A stretch of DNA of 64,000 nt from an uncultured Clostridia bacterium (lineage in GTDB: Bacteria > Bacillota > Clostridia > Christensenellales > Borkfalkiaceae): positions 57,929 to 121,928 of the forward strand of contig CAKNQN010000004.1 in assembly GCA_930990665.1 (NCBI GenBank). Direction: 5' to 3'. A program made the position numbers and the translations under genes. The notes below the pieces were generated by a model that searched no databases, was not told where the DNA came from, and was given only the letters and a program-made list of their open reading frames with translations. Each line of letters begins with the position of its first letter. Within the stretch, counting starts at the first letter, position 1. This document shows, piece after piece, positions 44,145 to 52,550 of the stretch.

Positions 44145-46040
44145 ATGAAAAAAATGTTACGGGCGGCCGGCCTTGTTTTTGCGGCGGTTCTGATGTTGGC
44201 TATGGTTGCGGGATGCGCCGGACAAAAAGAGTACAGCGCGATTCCGTATTATGATTCTGCACAGTATGAGGGGGATTCGTTGCGCTACAACCAGAGCCTG
44301 TTTCGTCAAAACGAAGGAGAGGTCACTGTAGCCGATCCGTCCGTGCTGTATATAAATGACGAAAGAAGGGAAGATTACGGGTATTTTTACCTCTATGGTA
44401 CCTTTCCTGCCGTTGAGGCATACACGGCGGCGACGTACCGCAGCAAAGATCTCACGCATTGGGAGTTTGTCGGCCCGGTACTTTCCGACAGCGTAAAGAC
44501 GAGCGGTCTGTTCCGCACCAATGTGTATGCACCCAAAGTCATCGAGGACGGAGGGAAATATTATATGTTTATTTCCGCCGTGCCAAACATCGAAAACAGC
44601 GATCCCCGATATGCGGGCTACCTGTATCTGCTCGTGTCAGACAACCCGTACGGCCCCTTCGATTTTGTGGATATGAGCGGGCAGAACCGCGCGGCGAGCT
44701 ATCAGAACGAGCAGGATGAAACGGTATCCTGCAATGATCCCTGGGCGGAGAAAATGTTTTTTGATACGGCGAAATATGCCGCGCGCGTCATGGAATTGGA
44801 GAGTATCGTTCAAAACGATAAACTGTACGAAGATTACAATTACGGCGGATATTTTCCCAACATCGACCCGTACCCGTTCATCGATGAGGATGGGAATCGC
44901 TATGTGTATTTCGTGTTTCATAAAACGGGAGATTCGAGTTATCGCTATCTTGCGGGCGTAAAGTGCGGCGAGAGTTTTGCCGACGTCGACTATTCGACGT
45001 TGACCCTTCTCACCAAGGGCGGACATATGGATGTGACGGGTACCATTCCCTGTTCTTATCAGCAGGGGTCATATATCGACGAAGGTCCGGTCATGCTCCA
45101 ACATGACGGAAAGTATTATCTCACCTATTCGTACGGTTCATTGTCGACTACCTATCAGGTAGGGCAGGCGGTAAGCGATTCTCCGCTCGGGCCGTTCCGT
45201 AAGCTCGAACAATCGGAAAACGGCATTTTGCTTTCCGGAGACGGCGGACAGTTCGATCTGGCAAATCCCGGCGGACACGACATTGTTGAGGCGGACGGAA
45301 AGCTGTACATCGTATACCACCGCAATGAATCGCCTACCAATCTCGAGGCAAACATGCGCTGTGTCGCCGCCGACGAGCTGCGCTGGGTCAGCATCGAGGA
45401 CAAAGACGGCAACGATCTCGATGTGTTGTATGCCAACGGGCCGACGGTAAATTTACAGCCTGCATTTGAACTGACGGCCGAGTATAAGAACATCGCTCCG
45501 GATGCGGAGGTCGGTGCGGAAAACTTGCAGGAAGGCTCTTCTGCAGCAGCGCTTACGGACGGATTACTGTCCATGTATCAGTACGACAGTTTCGATTTCA
45601 ATGAAAAATATATCCCCGAAACGGTAATCACAAAAAAGACGACTGTCACGCTGACCTTCCCAGAATACAGGACTGTGCGTGCGATCATGATCTATAACTC
45701 AAAGTACCTGCCGCGCGCGTTTCTGAATATCGACCGTATCGAGTTTGACTGCAAAAATGCAGACGGCAGCGAAGTGACCAATTACATATCTTCGCTCTCG
45801 ATGAATTGGCGCATGAACCGCCATTCATCCAACAGCTCGGATGCGTTGAAAAACGCGGCTGCCGCAATCGCGGAGTTCGACGAGATTCTGTGCAATGAGA
45901 TCCGTATCACGATTGACGTTCCCGCGAGCGGCTGGCAGATCGATGAGGACGGCAACATCATTTTCGCGGAAGAGGATTACATGATGTTCGAACATGAAAA
46001 GGTCGTCGGCATTTCGGAAATCGTGGTGCTTGGCAAATAA
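44145..46040 (+). CDS. GH43-like beta-propeller lipoprotein with C-terminal binding domain
   Basis: A 631-residue lipoprotein (lipobox MVAGC, Cys24). Residues about 55-440 form a five-bladed GH43-type propeller: VADPSVLY supplies the general-base Asp, NIDPYPFID the pKa-modulating Asp and IDEGPVML the acid Glu; FRTNVYAPKVIEDGGKYYMF and GHDIVEADGKLYIVYHR are typical. Residues 455-630 look like a discoidin-type carbohydrate-binding domain (NIAPDAEV...LTDGL...VTLTFPEYRTVRAIMIYNS). It would trim arabinofuranose or xylose residues at the cell surface before import. Cotranscribed with the importer; GAGGAG precedes the start. Confidence 0.85.
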   Translation: MKKMLRAAGLVFAAVLMLAMVAGCAGQKEYSAIPYYDSAQYEGDSLRYNQSLFRQNEGEVTVADPSVLYINDERREDYGYFYLYGTFPAVEAYTAATYRSKDLTHWEFVGPVLSDSVKTSGLFRTNVYAPKVIEDGGKYYMFISAVPNIENSDPRYAGYLYLLVSDNPYGPFDFVDMSGQNRAASYQNEQDETVSCNDPWAEKMFFDTAKYAARVMELESIVQNDKLYEDYNYGGYFPNIDPYPFIDEDGNRYVYFVFHKTGDSSYRYLAGVKCGESFADVDYSTLTLLTKGGHMDVTGTIPCSYQQGSYIDEGPVMLQHDGKYYLTYSYGSLSTTYQVGQAVSDSPLGPFRKLEQSENGILLSGDGGQFDLANPGGHDIVEADGKLYIVYHRNESPTNLEANMRCVAADELRWVSIEDKDGNDLDVLYANGPTVNLQPAFELTAEYKNIAPDAEVGAENLQEGSSAAALTDGLLSMYQYDSFDFNEKYIPETVITKKTTVTLTFPEYRTVRAIMIYNSKYLPRAFLNIDRIEFDCKNADGSEVTNYISSLSMNWRMNRHSSNSSDALKNAAAAIAEFDEILCNEIRITIDVPASGWQIDEDGNIIFAEEDYMMFEHEKVVGISEIVVLGK

Positions 46041-46055
46041 ATTCGGAGGGAAAAG

Positions 46056-49000
46056 ATGATGAAGTGGAAAGGGAAAAAGATCGTCCTGGCGCTGTTGTTG
46101 CTGTGCATTGCGTGCGGCGCGCTGTTTGCCGCGGCCTGTGCGGCCGTACCGCCGGACGAGAAGCCGGAAGGCAATTATTCATTTGAAAACACGGAAGAGC
46201 CGGAGGCGGAAACGGATGCCGATGTATCGCTTGACGGAAATTTTGACGAGGCGTTTTATTCTCCCGATCAGACGCATTGGTACGATTATGCGTTGGAAAT
46301 GACGCCCGGGCATACCATTCGCGTTCGCATGGCGATGCATTTCGGAGAAAAGGGAACTTACTTTGCCGTGGATGTGGACGACGCACAGGTTAATTTTAAC
46401 GAGGCGATCAAGCTCAGTTATAACAGCAGCGTCGAGTTGATGATGGCGGCCGGGCATGAAACGAGCGCCGTCGGCAAGGCATACCGTTACAGATTTTCTG
46501 CGGGCGGACAAACAAAATGGGATATATACAGCCTGAACGACTATGTGGAATGGGATTCGCCCTACGGGTTCGCACCCCGCTCGGCGATCGCCCTCAAGGG
46601 CGGAGAGATCGGCGCGGGCTGCACGGGCTATAAAGCGGAGATTTTTATCCCGAATCAAGCGATCGAGTTGGAAACAACGCCGGAGAACATGAGCGTTTTT
46701 TTGTGCGTCAATGCTTCGTACAGTTCGGAGGCAGGTGCGCAGCTGCGCGAGTGGAAGGGGTTCAATATTGAACAGACAACAGGCGAAGGCTGGGATCGGC
46801 CGGATACATGGTTCCAGTTCGACAATACGGGACTGGTTGCCAATGATGTCGCAGTTTCCGCGGGCGAGGGCGGCTCGGTCGTACTCGATTACGATTATAC
46901 GCTCAAAGGCATGAAGAGCGGGCTTACGATCACTCCGGATGAAGGATACCGCGTTTCATCTTTTGAACAGGAGGGGAAGGAAGTCTCCGGCAAACTGCAA
47001 ACGGAGAACGGTGTCAGCCGCTATGAATTTATGGGTGCGGGCCGCGATATCGAATTTTCGGTTGAATTTGAAAAGGTTTCCGAAAATCTGTATACCGTTG
47101 AAGGTGCGATCTCTGCGAATAGCTTTGAGAACGCACCGACCGAGGAAGAACTGCGCGCTGCAATCGAGAGCGTGACGCTGGAAACGGTGACCGAGACGTA
47201 TACGGCGGCCATGGACGGGCTGAACTATTCCGTCACCGCTCCCGCCGGCAGTTATAAGCTGAAAGTGTATACCGCGCAGTACACCCTTATGAGTGAGCAG
47301 ATCACGCTAGGGCAGGACATCGAAAAGGACATCGTCCTAGATGAAAACGCGTGGCTGGGCCGGTATTTTGTCGACCTGAACGCGGTCGCCGTGACGGAAA
47401 ATCTGGCGTACGATTCGCTCATGAACGAGTGGGTCGACGCAAAGACGTTTACGTACGGCGGCAGAATCGCCGTCGCCTATGATGAAGGTACGATCGTTCC
47501 CGAGGTGCGTTTTCAGTATGATGAAGACAGATATTTGCGCGTGCAGCTGATGCGCTGGGGTGATGTGTACTGCGTCAAACTGATCGTTTCCGGCTGTAAC
47601 GACCTGACGTTCAATCTGACCGGAGACAAAAAGGCGTTTGCGGACAGGTTGCGCGAGAACGGCGGATATATCATCTGTGCAGTAGATGCGGAAAACGGTA
47701 CGCTTTGTGTTTATCTGGACAATGGCAGCGGGTTTGCGAAGGTCGCTGAGCAGACGGCCGCCTGGCTTTCGGGGGCGACACTGCAGGATGTGCAGGTGTG
47801 TAAGGCGGATGACGCGCTTGGCAGAACGGTCTCGTTTGAGAACGGCGTTTTATATACCAACTGCGCCGATGCGGAGATCTTTGCGGAGAATTGCCGCGCG
47901 CAATATACGCTTGACGATGAGGAGGTGTGCCCCGGCACGGAAGTTACGGTCAGGGCTGATAAAGTCGGACAGCAGGCCGCGGTTACCGTTACGGCGGAGC
48001 CGGGCGTGTTGGTCATAGTGACCGTCAACGGCGAGGAGATCGCAGGAGAGGGGAATGAGTTCTCCTTTACGGCATACTATTACAACGACGTCAAAGTTAC
48101 GGCATATGCGCCGGCAGACTTTACAGCGACGGTTGAAGTCCCGGCCGATATGGAGGCGATCGATCGCGTTGAAGCCCGTCCGGTCAATGGCGGCGCGGCG
48201 GTCGAGTTGACGTATTCGTCGGAAAACGGAAAGTTCAGTGCGCCGCTGGCAGGAGCGTACGAGATCTGGGTCATTTCCGAAAGCGGGTTCGGCCGCATGG
48301 CGGGCGAAACCGACGTGCGGGGAGAAGTGGTCAGCGAGAGCTATTCGCTGACGGCGGATGAGTGGACGGACGGCATCCTGGAGCCGGGCGGTTCGCTGCC
48401 GACCGGTGTGAGCAGCATGGCTTCCGTCTGGGAGGCAGATGAGGTCGAGATCAGAACGGGAACGTTGGCCGCCGCTTTGACGGTTGAGATCGATGCCTGG
48501 CCGGAAAACGGTTCGGTGGAGATCGGCACCCGCCTTTTCTTCAACAATAGCAGTAATACTTTCCTGCGGCTCGATTTCAATTACAGCAGCAACGGCACCA
48601 TGTATATCGGGATCACAAATAAATCGCATGATTGGATCTCTTTGAATAATCTGCAGAATAAATATCCTGCCGCCTTCCGTTTCATGATGACGGAGAAGAA
48701 GATCCATCTGATCATCAGCGTTGACGGTACGAATTGGGCATTCTATCTTTGGAACGGCTTTGCATATCAGCAGATTACGGACACATATACGGGCAGCGAC
48801 GTAAACAGCCGGTTTACGAATATTTCTTGGCTGGAAGGCGCGAAGCTGACTGCGGTACAGGCGAAAAAGAATACGGATGCATATACTGTCATTGCAAGCG
48901 ATTGCAAGATCGCTACGGGCAGCGAAAATGTGGCGAAACTTCTCGGCTCTGTGCCCGCAGCCACAGCAGAACTGACTGTTACGGTGCAGAAGGAGGTCGC

Positions 49001-49799
49001 CGGCTATCCCGATGTCGCCAAACTCACCGTAAAAGTCGGCGATACGGAGCGGGAACTCACCGGAGGGAAGATCACGCTCGCCTGCGGCACCTATGAAATT
49101 TGGGCATATTATGCAGACGGCAAGGGCAGGAAGCTCGGCGATGTGACTATGCGCGGCGAAGCGCAAACCAAACAGCTTATCCTTACCGCAGAAAACTGGG
49201 GTACGTTGCAAGGCAAAGAGATTTGGGATGCGAATACAGCTTCGTCTGATTCGCAGCTGACGCTGTCGCCCTTCCGCCAGGATAGCGGGCTCTCAAATTT
49301 TGAGCTGGTGCTTGATTATGAGATCAATAAATGGGACGGCAATACGATAGGCGATCCGACTACGTTGGAAAGTGATACCTTTACGGCTATTATTCTCGTC
49401 GATTTTGGAACCGGGCAGAGCGGCGCCCAGGCGGCTCTCGGTCAACATCTCCGCGTGAACGTTTATAAAGCGACACAGGACTGGGGAGCTTTGCAAGTCA
49501 AATTGAACAATGTTTCCGGAGCACCGGCTCAGATGCAGACAGCGATCACGGGCGCGCAAATTGCAGCCATGAACAGCGCTACGGGCTTCCGGGGCCGCAT
49601 TGTCGTGCAGAACGCTAAGGCGACTGTTTCCATCACGTTCAACGACGTGGCTCAAACGACTGTTACCGTGTCAAATTACGATCTGTCGGCTTTGGGCGAA
49701 GATGCCTTGCTGAACTTTGTCGGCGTGCGCAGAATGGATGGCGGTTCGGATATGATTCTTATCACCAACTCTTCTATTAAAGCATTGCCGGCGGAATAA
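46056..49799 (+). CDS. Large modular secreted protein with CBM9/DOMON-like and triplicated modules
   Basis: A 1247-residue exported protein with a signal peptide ending near AAACAA, possibly a lipoprotein. Residues about 45-230 resemble a family 9-like carbohydrate-binding or DOMON domain (VSLDGNFDEAFYSPDQTHWYD and the FAVDVDDAQVN stretch). A short repeat-like domain follows (TITPDEGYRVSSFEQEG). From about residue 345 I see three related modules of 280-340 residues, each with a small beta-sandwich leading to a YSLTADEW / LILTAENW / IVLDENAW hinge and then a laminin-G-like domain. No catalytic motif found. It begins 15 bases after the GH43-like gene and ends the operon. Probably a cell-surface glycan-capturing protein. 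Confidence 0.75.
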   Translation: MMKWKGKKIVLALLLLCIACGALFAAACAAVPPDEKPEGNYSFENTEEPEAETDADVSLDGNFDEAFYSPDQTHWYDYALEMTPGHTIRVRMAMHFGEKGTYFAVDVDDAQVNFNEAIKLSYNSSVELMMAAGHETSAVGKAYRYRFSAGGQTKWDIYSLNDYVEWDSPYGFAPRSAIALKGGEIGAGCTGYKAEIFIPNQAIELETTPENMSVFLCVNASYSSEAGAQLREWKGFNIEQTTGEGWDRPDTWFQFDNTGLVANDVAVSAGEGGSVVLDYDYTLKGMKSGLTITPDEGYRVSSFEQEGKEVSGKLQTENGVSRYEFMGAGRDIEFSVEFEKVSENLYTVEGAISANSFENAPTEEELRAAIESVTLETVTETYTAAMDGLNYSVTAPAGSYKLKVYTAQYTLMSEQITLGQDIEKDIVLDENAWLGRYFVDLNAVAVTENLAYDSLMNEWVDAKTFTYGGRIAVAYDEGTIVPEVRFQYDEDRYLRVQLMRWGDVYCVKLIVSGCNDLTFNLTGDKKAFADRLRENGGYIICAVDAENGTLCVYLDNGSGFAKVAEQTAAWLSGATLQDVQVCKADDALGRTVSFENGVLYTNCADAEIFAENCRAQYTLDDEEVCPGTEVTVRADKVGQQAAVTVTAEPGVLVIVTVNGEEIAGEGNEFSFTAYYYNDVKVTAYAPADFTATVEVPADMEAIDRVEARPVNGGAAVELTYSSENGKFSAPLAGAYEIWVISESGFGRMAGETDVRGEVVSESYSLTADEWTDGILEPGGSLPTGVSSMASVWEADEVEIRTGTLAAALTVEIDAWPENGSVEIGTRLFFNNSSNTFLRLDFNYSSNGTMYIGITNKSHDWISLNNLQNKYPAAFRFMMTEKKIHLIISVDGTNWAFYLWNGFAYQQITDTYTGSDVNSRFTNISWLEGAKLTAVQAKKNTDAYTVIASDCKIATGSENVAKLLGSVPAATAELTVTVQKEVAGYPDVAKLTVKVGDTERELTGGKITLACGTYEIWAYYADGKGRKLGDVTMRGEAQTKQLILTAENWGTLQGKEIWDANTASSDSQLTLSPFRQDSGLSNFELVLDYEINKWDGNTIGDPTTLESDTFTAIILVDFGTGQSGAQAALGQHLRVNVYKATQDWGALQVKLNNVSGAPAQMQTAITGAQIAAMNSATGFRGRIVVQNAKATVSITFNDVAQTTVTVSNYDLSALGEDALLNFVGVRRMDGGSDMILITNSSIKALPAE

Positions 49800-49889
49800 G
49801 CGGTAGCGGGCAGTGCAGGTCGGTCCTTGCATGGCTATTGGCTGGAAAGGGGCTTGCGCCTCAGCGTAAGAGATATTAACTAAATCGGG

Positions 49890-49929
49890 CAGTGCGCTGT
49901 TTTGGTGTCAAAACAGCGCACTGTTTTTT
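49890..49929 (+). terminator. Strong terminator of the glycan operon
   Basis: A perfect 15-base-pair stem (cagtgcgctgttttg with caaaacagcgcactg), GTGT loop and six T residues, 90 bases after the last stop codon. Confidence 0.95.
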
Positions 49930-49998
49930 CAAAATGGAATAAAGAGCAAAATTCATAACGCGAGCGAGTGATTTTATTGCACGGGCGCAGATGTACCG

Positions 49999-50214
49999 TA
50001 TTGCAAGGATGCGCAGGGAAATATTGAAGCGCTTATTGACAGTAATGGGAATGTTGTGGTACAATACAAATACGACGCATGGGGAAATCATGCGGTACTG
50101 TATTGGAACAAGGTAAACGACAAAGAGCAATACAGCGATGTGGACGAAGTGGCGTTTAATGAGAATTATGCGAAAAACAAAGCCCCCGAATTTATTATTC
50201 GGGGGCTTGTATAG
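49999..50214 (+). pseudogene. Rhs/YD-repeat protein fragment (right copy)
   Basis: The frame reads YCKDAQGNIEALIDSNGN, QYKYDAWGNHAVLYWN and KEQYSDVDE, then stops at 50212. It is nearly identical to the left fragment at 36728 and lies in the same orientation, with mostly synonymous or conservative differences. No start codon or ribosome-binding site. The 3' end includes the hairpin gcccccgaa...ttcgggggc (50181-50206), which on the minus strand ends in a T-rich tract and could terminate transcription coming from the tRNA array. Confidence 0.8.
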
Positions 50215-50352
50215 AGCTACTGGCCGGACTTGTAAGGAGCGAGGCGACGGAACAGCGATTGTTCGCCGTGGGCGCAATCGCGTCACGTTATTTCGGCAAT
50301 GCGGACAGTAGCGAAAAAAAAGCCCTTTGCATTTGGCAAAGGGCTGTAAATG
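50214..50352 (-). repeat. 139-base tRNA-Thr-like unit, copy 1
   Basis: On the minus strand it starts with a terminator hairpin, then GCTACTGT (tRNA 5' acceptor strand), a foreign core of about 70 bases, and ends CAAGTCCGGCCAGTAGCTC (tRNA 3' end). The acceptor stem could pair, but D and anticodon arms are replaced. It is about 98% identical to copy 2. Confidence 0.85.
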
Positions 50353-50491
50353 GAGCTACTGGCCGGACTTGCAAGGAGCGACGCGACGGAACAGCGATTG
50401 TTCGCCGTGGGCGCAATCGCGTCACGTTATTTCGGCAATGCGGACAGTAGCGAAAAAAAAGCCCTTTGCATTTGGCAAAGGGCTGTAAATG
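50353..50491 (-). repeat. 139-base tRNA-Thr-like unit, copy 2
   Basis: A direct tandem repeat of copy 1 with period exactly 139, abutting tRNA-Thr. It differs from copy 1 at only two or three positions. The core contains the hairpin gcgattgttcgcc...ggcgcaatcgc. The plus-left part carries the tRNA-Thr-type 3' end; the right part carries a rho-independent terminator. Confidence 0.85.
50452..50484 (-). terminator. Terminator of tRNA-Thr
   Basis: On the minus strand agccctttgc...gcaaagggct followed by eight T residues, six bases past the tRNA CCA end. An identical copy lies 139 bases further at 50313-50345. Confidence 0.9.
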
Positions 50492-50565
50492 GAGCTACTG
50501 GCCGGACTTGAACCGGCGACCTGCTGATTACGAATCAGCTGCTCTACCGACTGAGCCACAGTAGC
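50490..50565 (-). tRNA. tRNA-Thr (anticodon CGT)
   Basis: Minus-strand cloverleaf of 76 bases with encoded CCA: acceptor GCTACTG/CAGTAGC, D arm GCTCAGTCGGTAGAGC, anticodon stem CTGAT/ATCAG with loop TCGTA context (anticodon CGT, codon ACG), T arm GCCGGTTCAAGTCCGGC. It is intact, in contrast to the truncated copies on both sides. Confidence 0.95.
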
Positions 50566-50846
50566 ATATATAAACAAATTTAATTGCGGGCTATGCGCAC
50601 CGACGAATCAGCTGGAGCGACTGAGCCACAGTAGCGTCTATAAACGAATTTGCTTGCAGGGCTTTGCGCACCGACGAACCAGCTGGAGCGACTGAGCCAC
50701 AGTAGCGTCTATAAACGAATTTGCTTGCAGGGCTTTGCGCACCGACGAACCAGCTGGAGCGACTGAGCCATAGTAGCGTCTATAAACGAATTTGCTTGCA
50801 GGGCTTTGTGCACCGACGAATCAGCCGGAGCGACTGAGCCGCAAAG
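50566..50846 (-). repeat. Four tandem 71-base repeats, each with a tRNA-Thr 5' half
   Basis: Units at 50566-50635 (70 bases), 50636-50706, 50707-50777 and 50778-50846. On the minus strand each begins GCTACTGTGGCTCAGTCG, as in tRNA-Thr, loses three D-loop bases, continues to the anticodon-loop TTCG and then leaves the tRNA sequence. The spacer (about 37 bases) is the same in all units. Units 2 and 3 are almost identical; unit 1, next to the tRNA, and unit 4 are more diverged. They lie on the 5' side of tRNA-Thr, between it and its likely promoter. Confidence 0.9.
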
Positions 50847-50885
50847 TTATTATAAAATTCTGTCAAGCTTCGTTTCAGCTTTATT

Positions 50886-50913
50886 ATTATACCATATCTG
50901 CAAAAAAAATCAA
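50886..50913 (-). promoter_or_regulatory. Likely promoter of the tRNA-Thr array
   Basis: On the minus strand TTGATT (50908-50913) and TATAAT (50886-50891) with a 16-base spacer. Transcription would start near 50879, run through the four 5'-half repeats and reach tRNA-Thr about 310 bases later. I see no good promoter closer to the tRNA. Confidence 0.65.
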
Positions 50914-50985
50914 ACGATTTTAAGTGGATTTTCAGAAGTTTTGCGAGGAAACTTTGCAACTTTTTTGCACCAGGACAGACAAAAG

Positions 50986-51011
50986 AAACGGCGAGAAACT
51001 TCTCGCCGTTT
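50986..51011 (-). terminator. Terminator of the acyltransferase-GltS operon
   Basis: An 11-base-pair stem (aaacggcgaga with tctcgccgttt) followed on the minus strand by a T-containing tract (cttttg), 16 bases after the gltS-like stop codon. Confidence 0.8.
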
Positions 51012-51026
51012 TGTGTATGTCTTGAT

Positions 51027-52550
51027 TCAGTTTTTGTTGTCGGGATCGCTTGCTGAAGAGATGTTTTCTGCGCTGCATTCATTCTCCGAATAAGACGCGT
51101 CCTGTGAACTCTCTGTGCCATTTTGGGCGGACACTTGTGCAGAGGAAAAGTGTTTTCTGAAGATACTGCGGCGGAAAAGCACAATGTTCAAGACGACAAA
51201 GCACACGCCGACAATGATGCATGTGATCAGCGCCGCGAGGTTATTGGTTGCGGCATAAGGAGCCAGGAACATGAGTGGGAACCCAAATACGATGGCGGGA
51301 AGGCTTTGATATACGAGGTTTTCGCTGGCGGGGGTACGATAGCTTCCGTCGATTTCACGGAGAAGGATCATGCCCGTGCTTGCCGTGCCTGTGAGCATGC
51401 CAAAGAATGCGAGGAACTGTTCATGCCGGTAGGAGGGGAATAACCTTTTGCAGACAAAGTTCACATACCAGAAGGTGAGAACGGTTCCCAAAGCGGCCAA
51501 TATGAGCAATACTCCCCAATATGTTGCGAGAAGAGGCAACTGTATGGCGGCAACACCTGCGATGATCATCAAGTCGAAGGCCATGCCGCTGATACGGTCC
51601 ATCATATAATTGTTGATGATGCGCCGGCGGATCACTTTTTTGTCATAGAGTTTTTTCAGAATCGCTTTGGCGGGAATGGTAAGAAGCACCCCGATCAGAA
51701 AGTTGAACCCGAAAAGCGTATTGGAAAGGGAGGGGATAAGGGCGGAAAGCCCATACATGATACCAAAGGAGATCGCATAGACAGTGAGAACGACGGCAAA
51801 CTGCACGGTCATCTTGTCGAGGGATGAAACGGCAGGGATCTCGTTCTCGTCTTCATAATCGGAAAGGGTGCTGTGACGCGTGGAAGTGTCGATCTTGATC
51901 AGTCCTTTTGTCCGCATGACGTTGATATAGATCACACCGCCGATGCAGGCCACGAGGAAGCCGAGAGCGGCTACCGTCAGGCCGAAATTCGACCCGCCCA
52001 CAAAGCCGTGTTCGTTTTCATAGATCTTACCGTAGTTGAGTGCCTGGCCGGTGCCCTGGCCGAACCCGAATGCGAGGAGGATTCCGGCCGCACTGATCAT
52101 GCCGGGCGTATTGAGCACCCAGACAGCGATGATAGTGACGATGAGTCCCGCAAAAGCCTGGATGAGATAGCCGTTTACCGTTGTGACGCCCGAGTCAAAG
52201 ATCTCGCCGGCGCGTTTTTTGTTGAATTTCTTTTTGGAATTGCGCATGCCCGATGCGATAAACCCGATACCCAGGCAGTGATAAGTGATCACTTCCAGAA
52301 CCTGCATACCGTTCATGGATCCGTCCGCGCCGTCGCCGAAGACAGGAAAATTGAATAGATAGGTCCCTGTCGCAAAATAGACGGCGGTTGAAACGATCAG
52401 CAGAAGGATCCCTCCCAAAACAGATACGGGAATCAAAGTCTTTTGCAGGGCGGGGATGAAGTGCTTGAGGATACAGGCTACCAGCATGCTCAGCAGCAAC
52501 ACGCCGAAGACCATGATAAAGGTCCAGACAGATAATTCAGAAAAACTCAT
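51027..52550 (-). CDS. GltS-like sodium/glutamate symporter family protein
   Basis: A 507-residue membrane protein with two repeated halves of about five helices each, as in the ESS (GltS) family. GFGQGTGQA in the first half and GTASTGMILLREID in the second match the glycine/serine-rich pore motifs. A 70-residue acidic linker with STLSDYEDE lies between halves, and a C-terminal Ser/Glu-rich tail of about 45 residues follows the last helix. Family members import glutamate with Na+. This one is about 100 residues longer than E. coli GltS, so the substrate is less certain. It overlaps the acyltransferase gene by 4 bases. Confidence 0.85.
   Translation of the reverse strand: MSFSELSVWTFIMVFGVLLLSMLVACILKHFIPALQKTLIPVSVLGGILLLIVSTAVYFATGTYLFNFPVFGDGADGSMNGMQVLEVITYHCLGIGFIASGMRNSKKKFNKKRAGEIFDSGVTTVNGYLIQAFAGLIVTIIAVWVLNTPGMISAAGILLAFGFGQGTGQALNYGKIYENEHGFVGGSNFGLTVAALGFLVACIGGVIYINVMRTKGLIKIDTSTRHSTLSDYEDENEIPAVSSLDKMTVQFAVVLTVYAISFGIMYGLSALIPSLSNTLFGFNFLIGVLLTIPAKAILKKLYDKKVIRRRIINNYMMDRISGMAFDLMIIAGVAAIQLPLLATYWGVLLILAALGTVLTFWYVNFVCKRLFPSYRHEQFLAFFGMLTGTASTGMILLREIDGSYRTPASENLVYQSLPAIVFGFPLMFLAPYAATNNLAALITCIIVGVCFVVLNIVLFRRSIFRKHFSSAQVSAQNGTESSQDASYSENECSAENISSASDPDNKN

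Noticed and set aside
50259..50450. 63-residue open frame in the tRNA-like units
   Set aside because: It crosses tRNA-derived sequence and a terminator; the repetition of the peptide only reflects the DNA repeat.
50566..50846. CRISPR array
   Set aside because: The 71-base repeats are contiguous without unique spacers and derive from tRNA-Thr; no cas genes are near.
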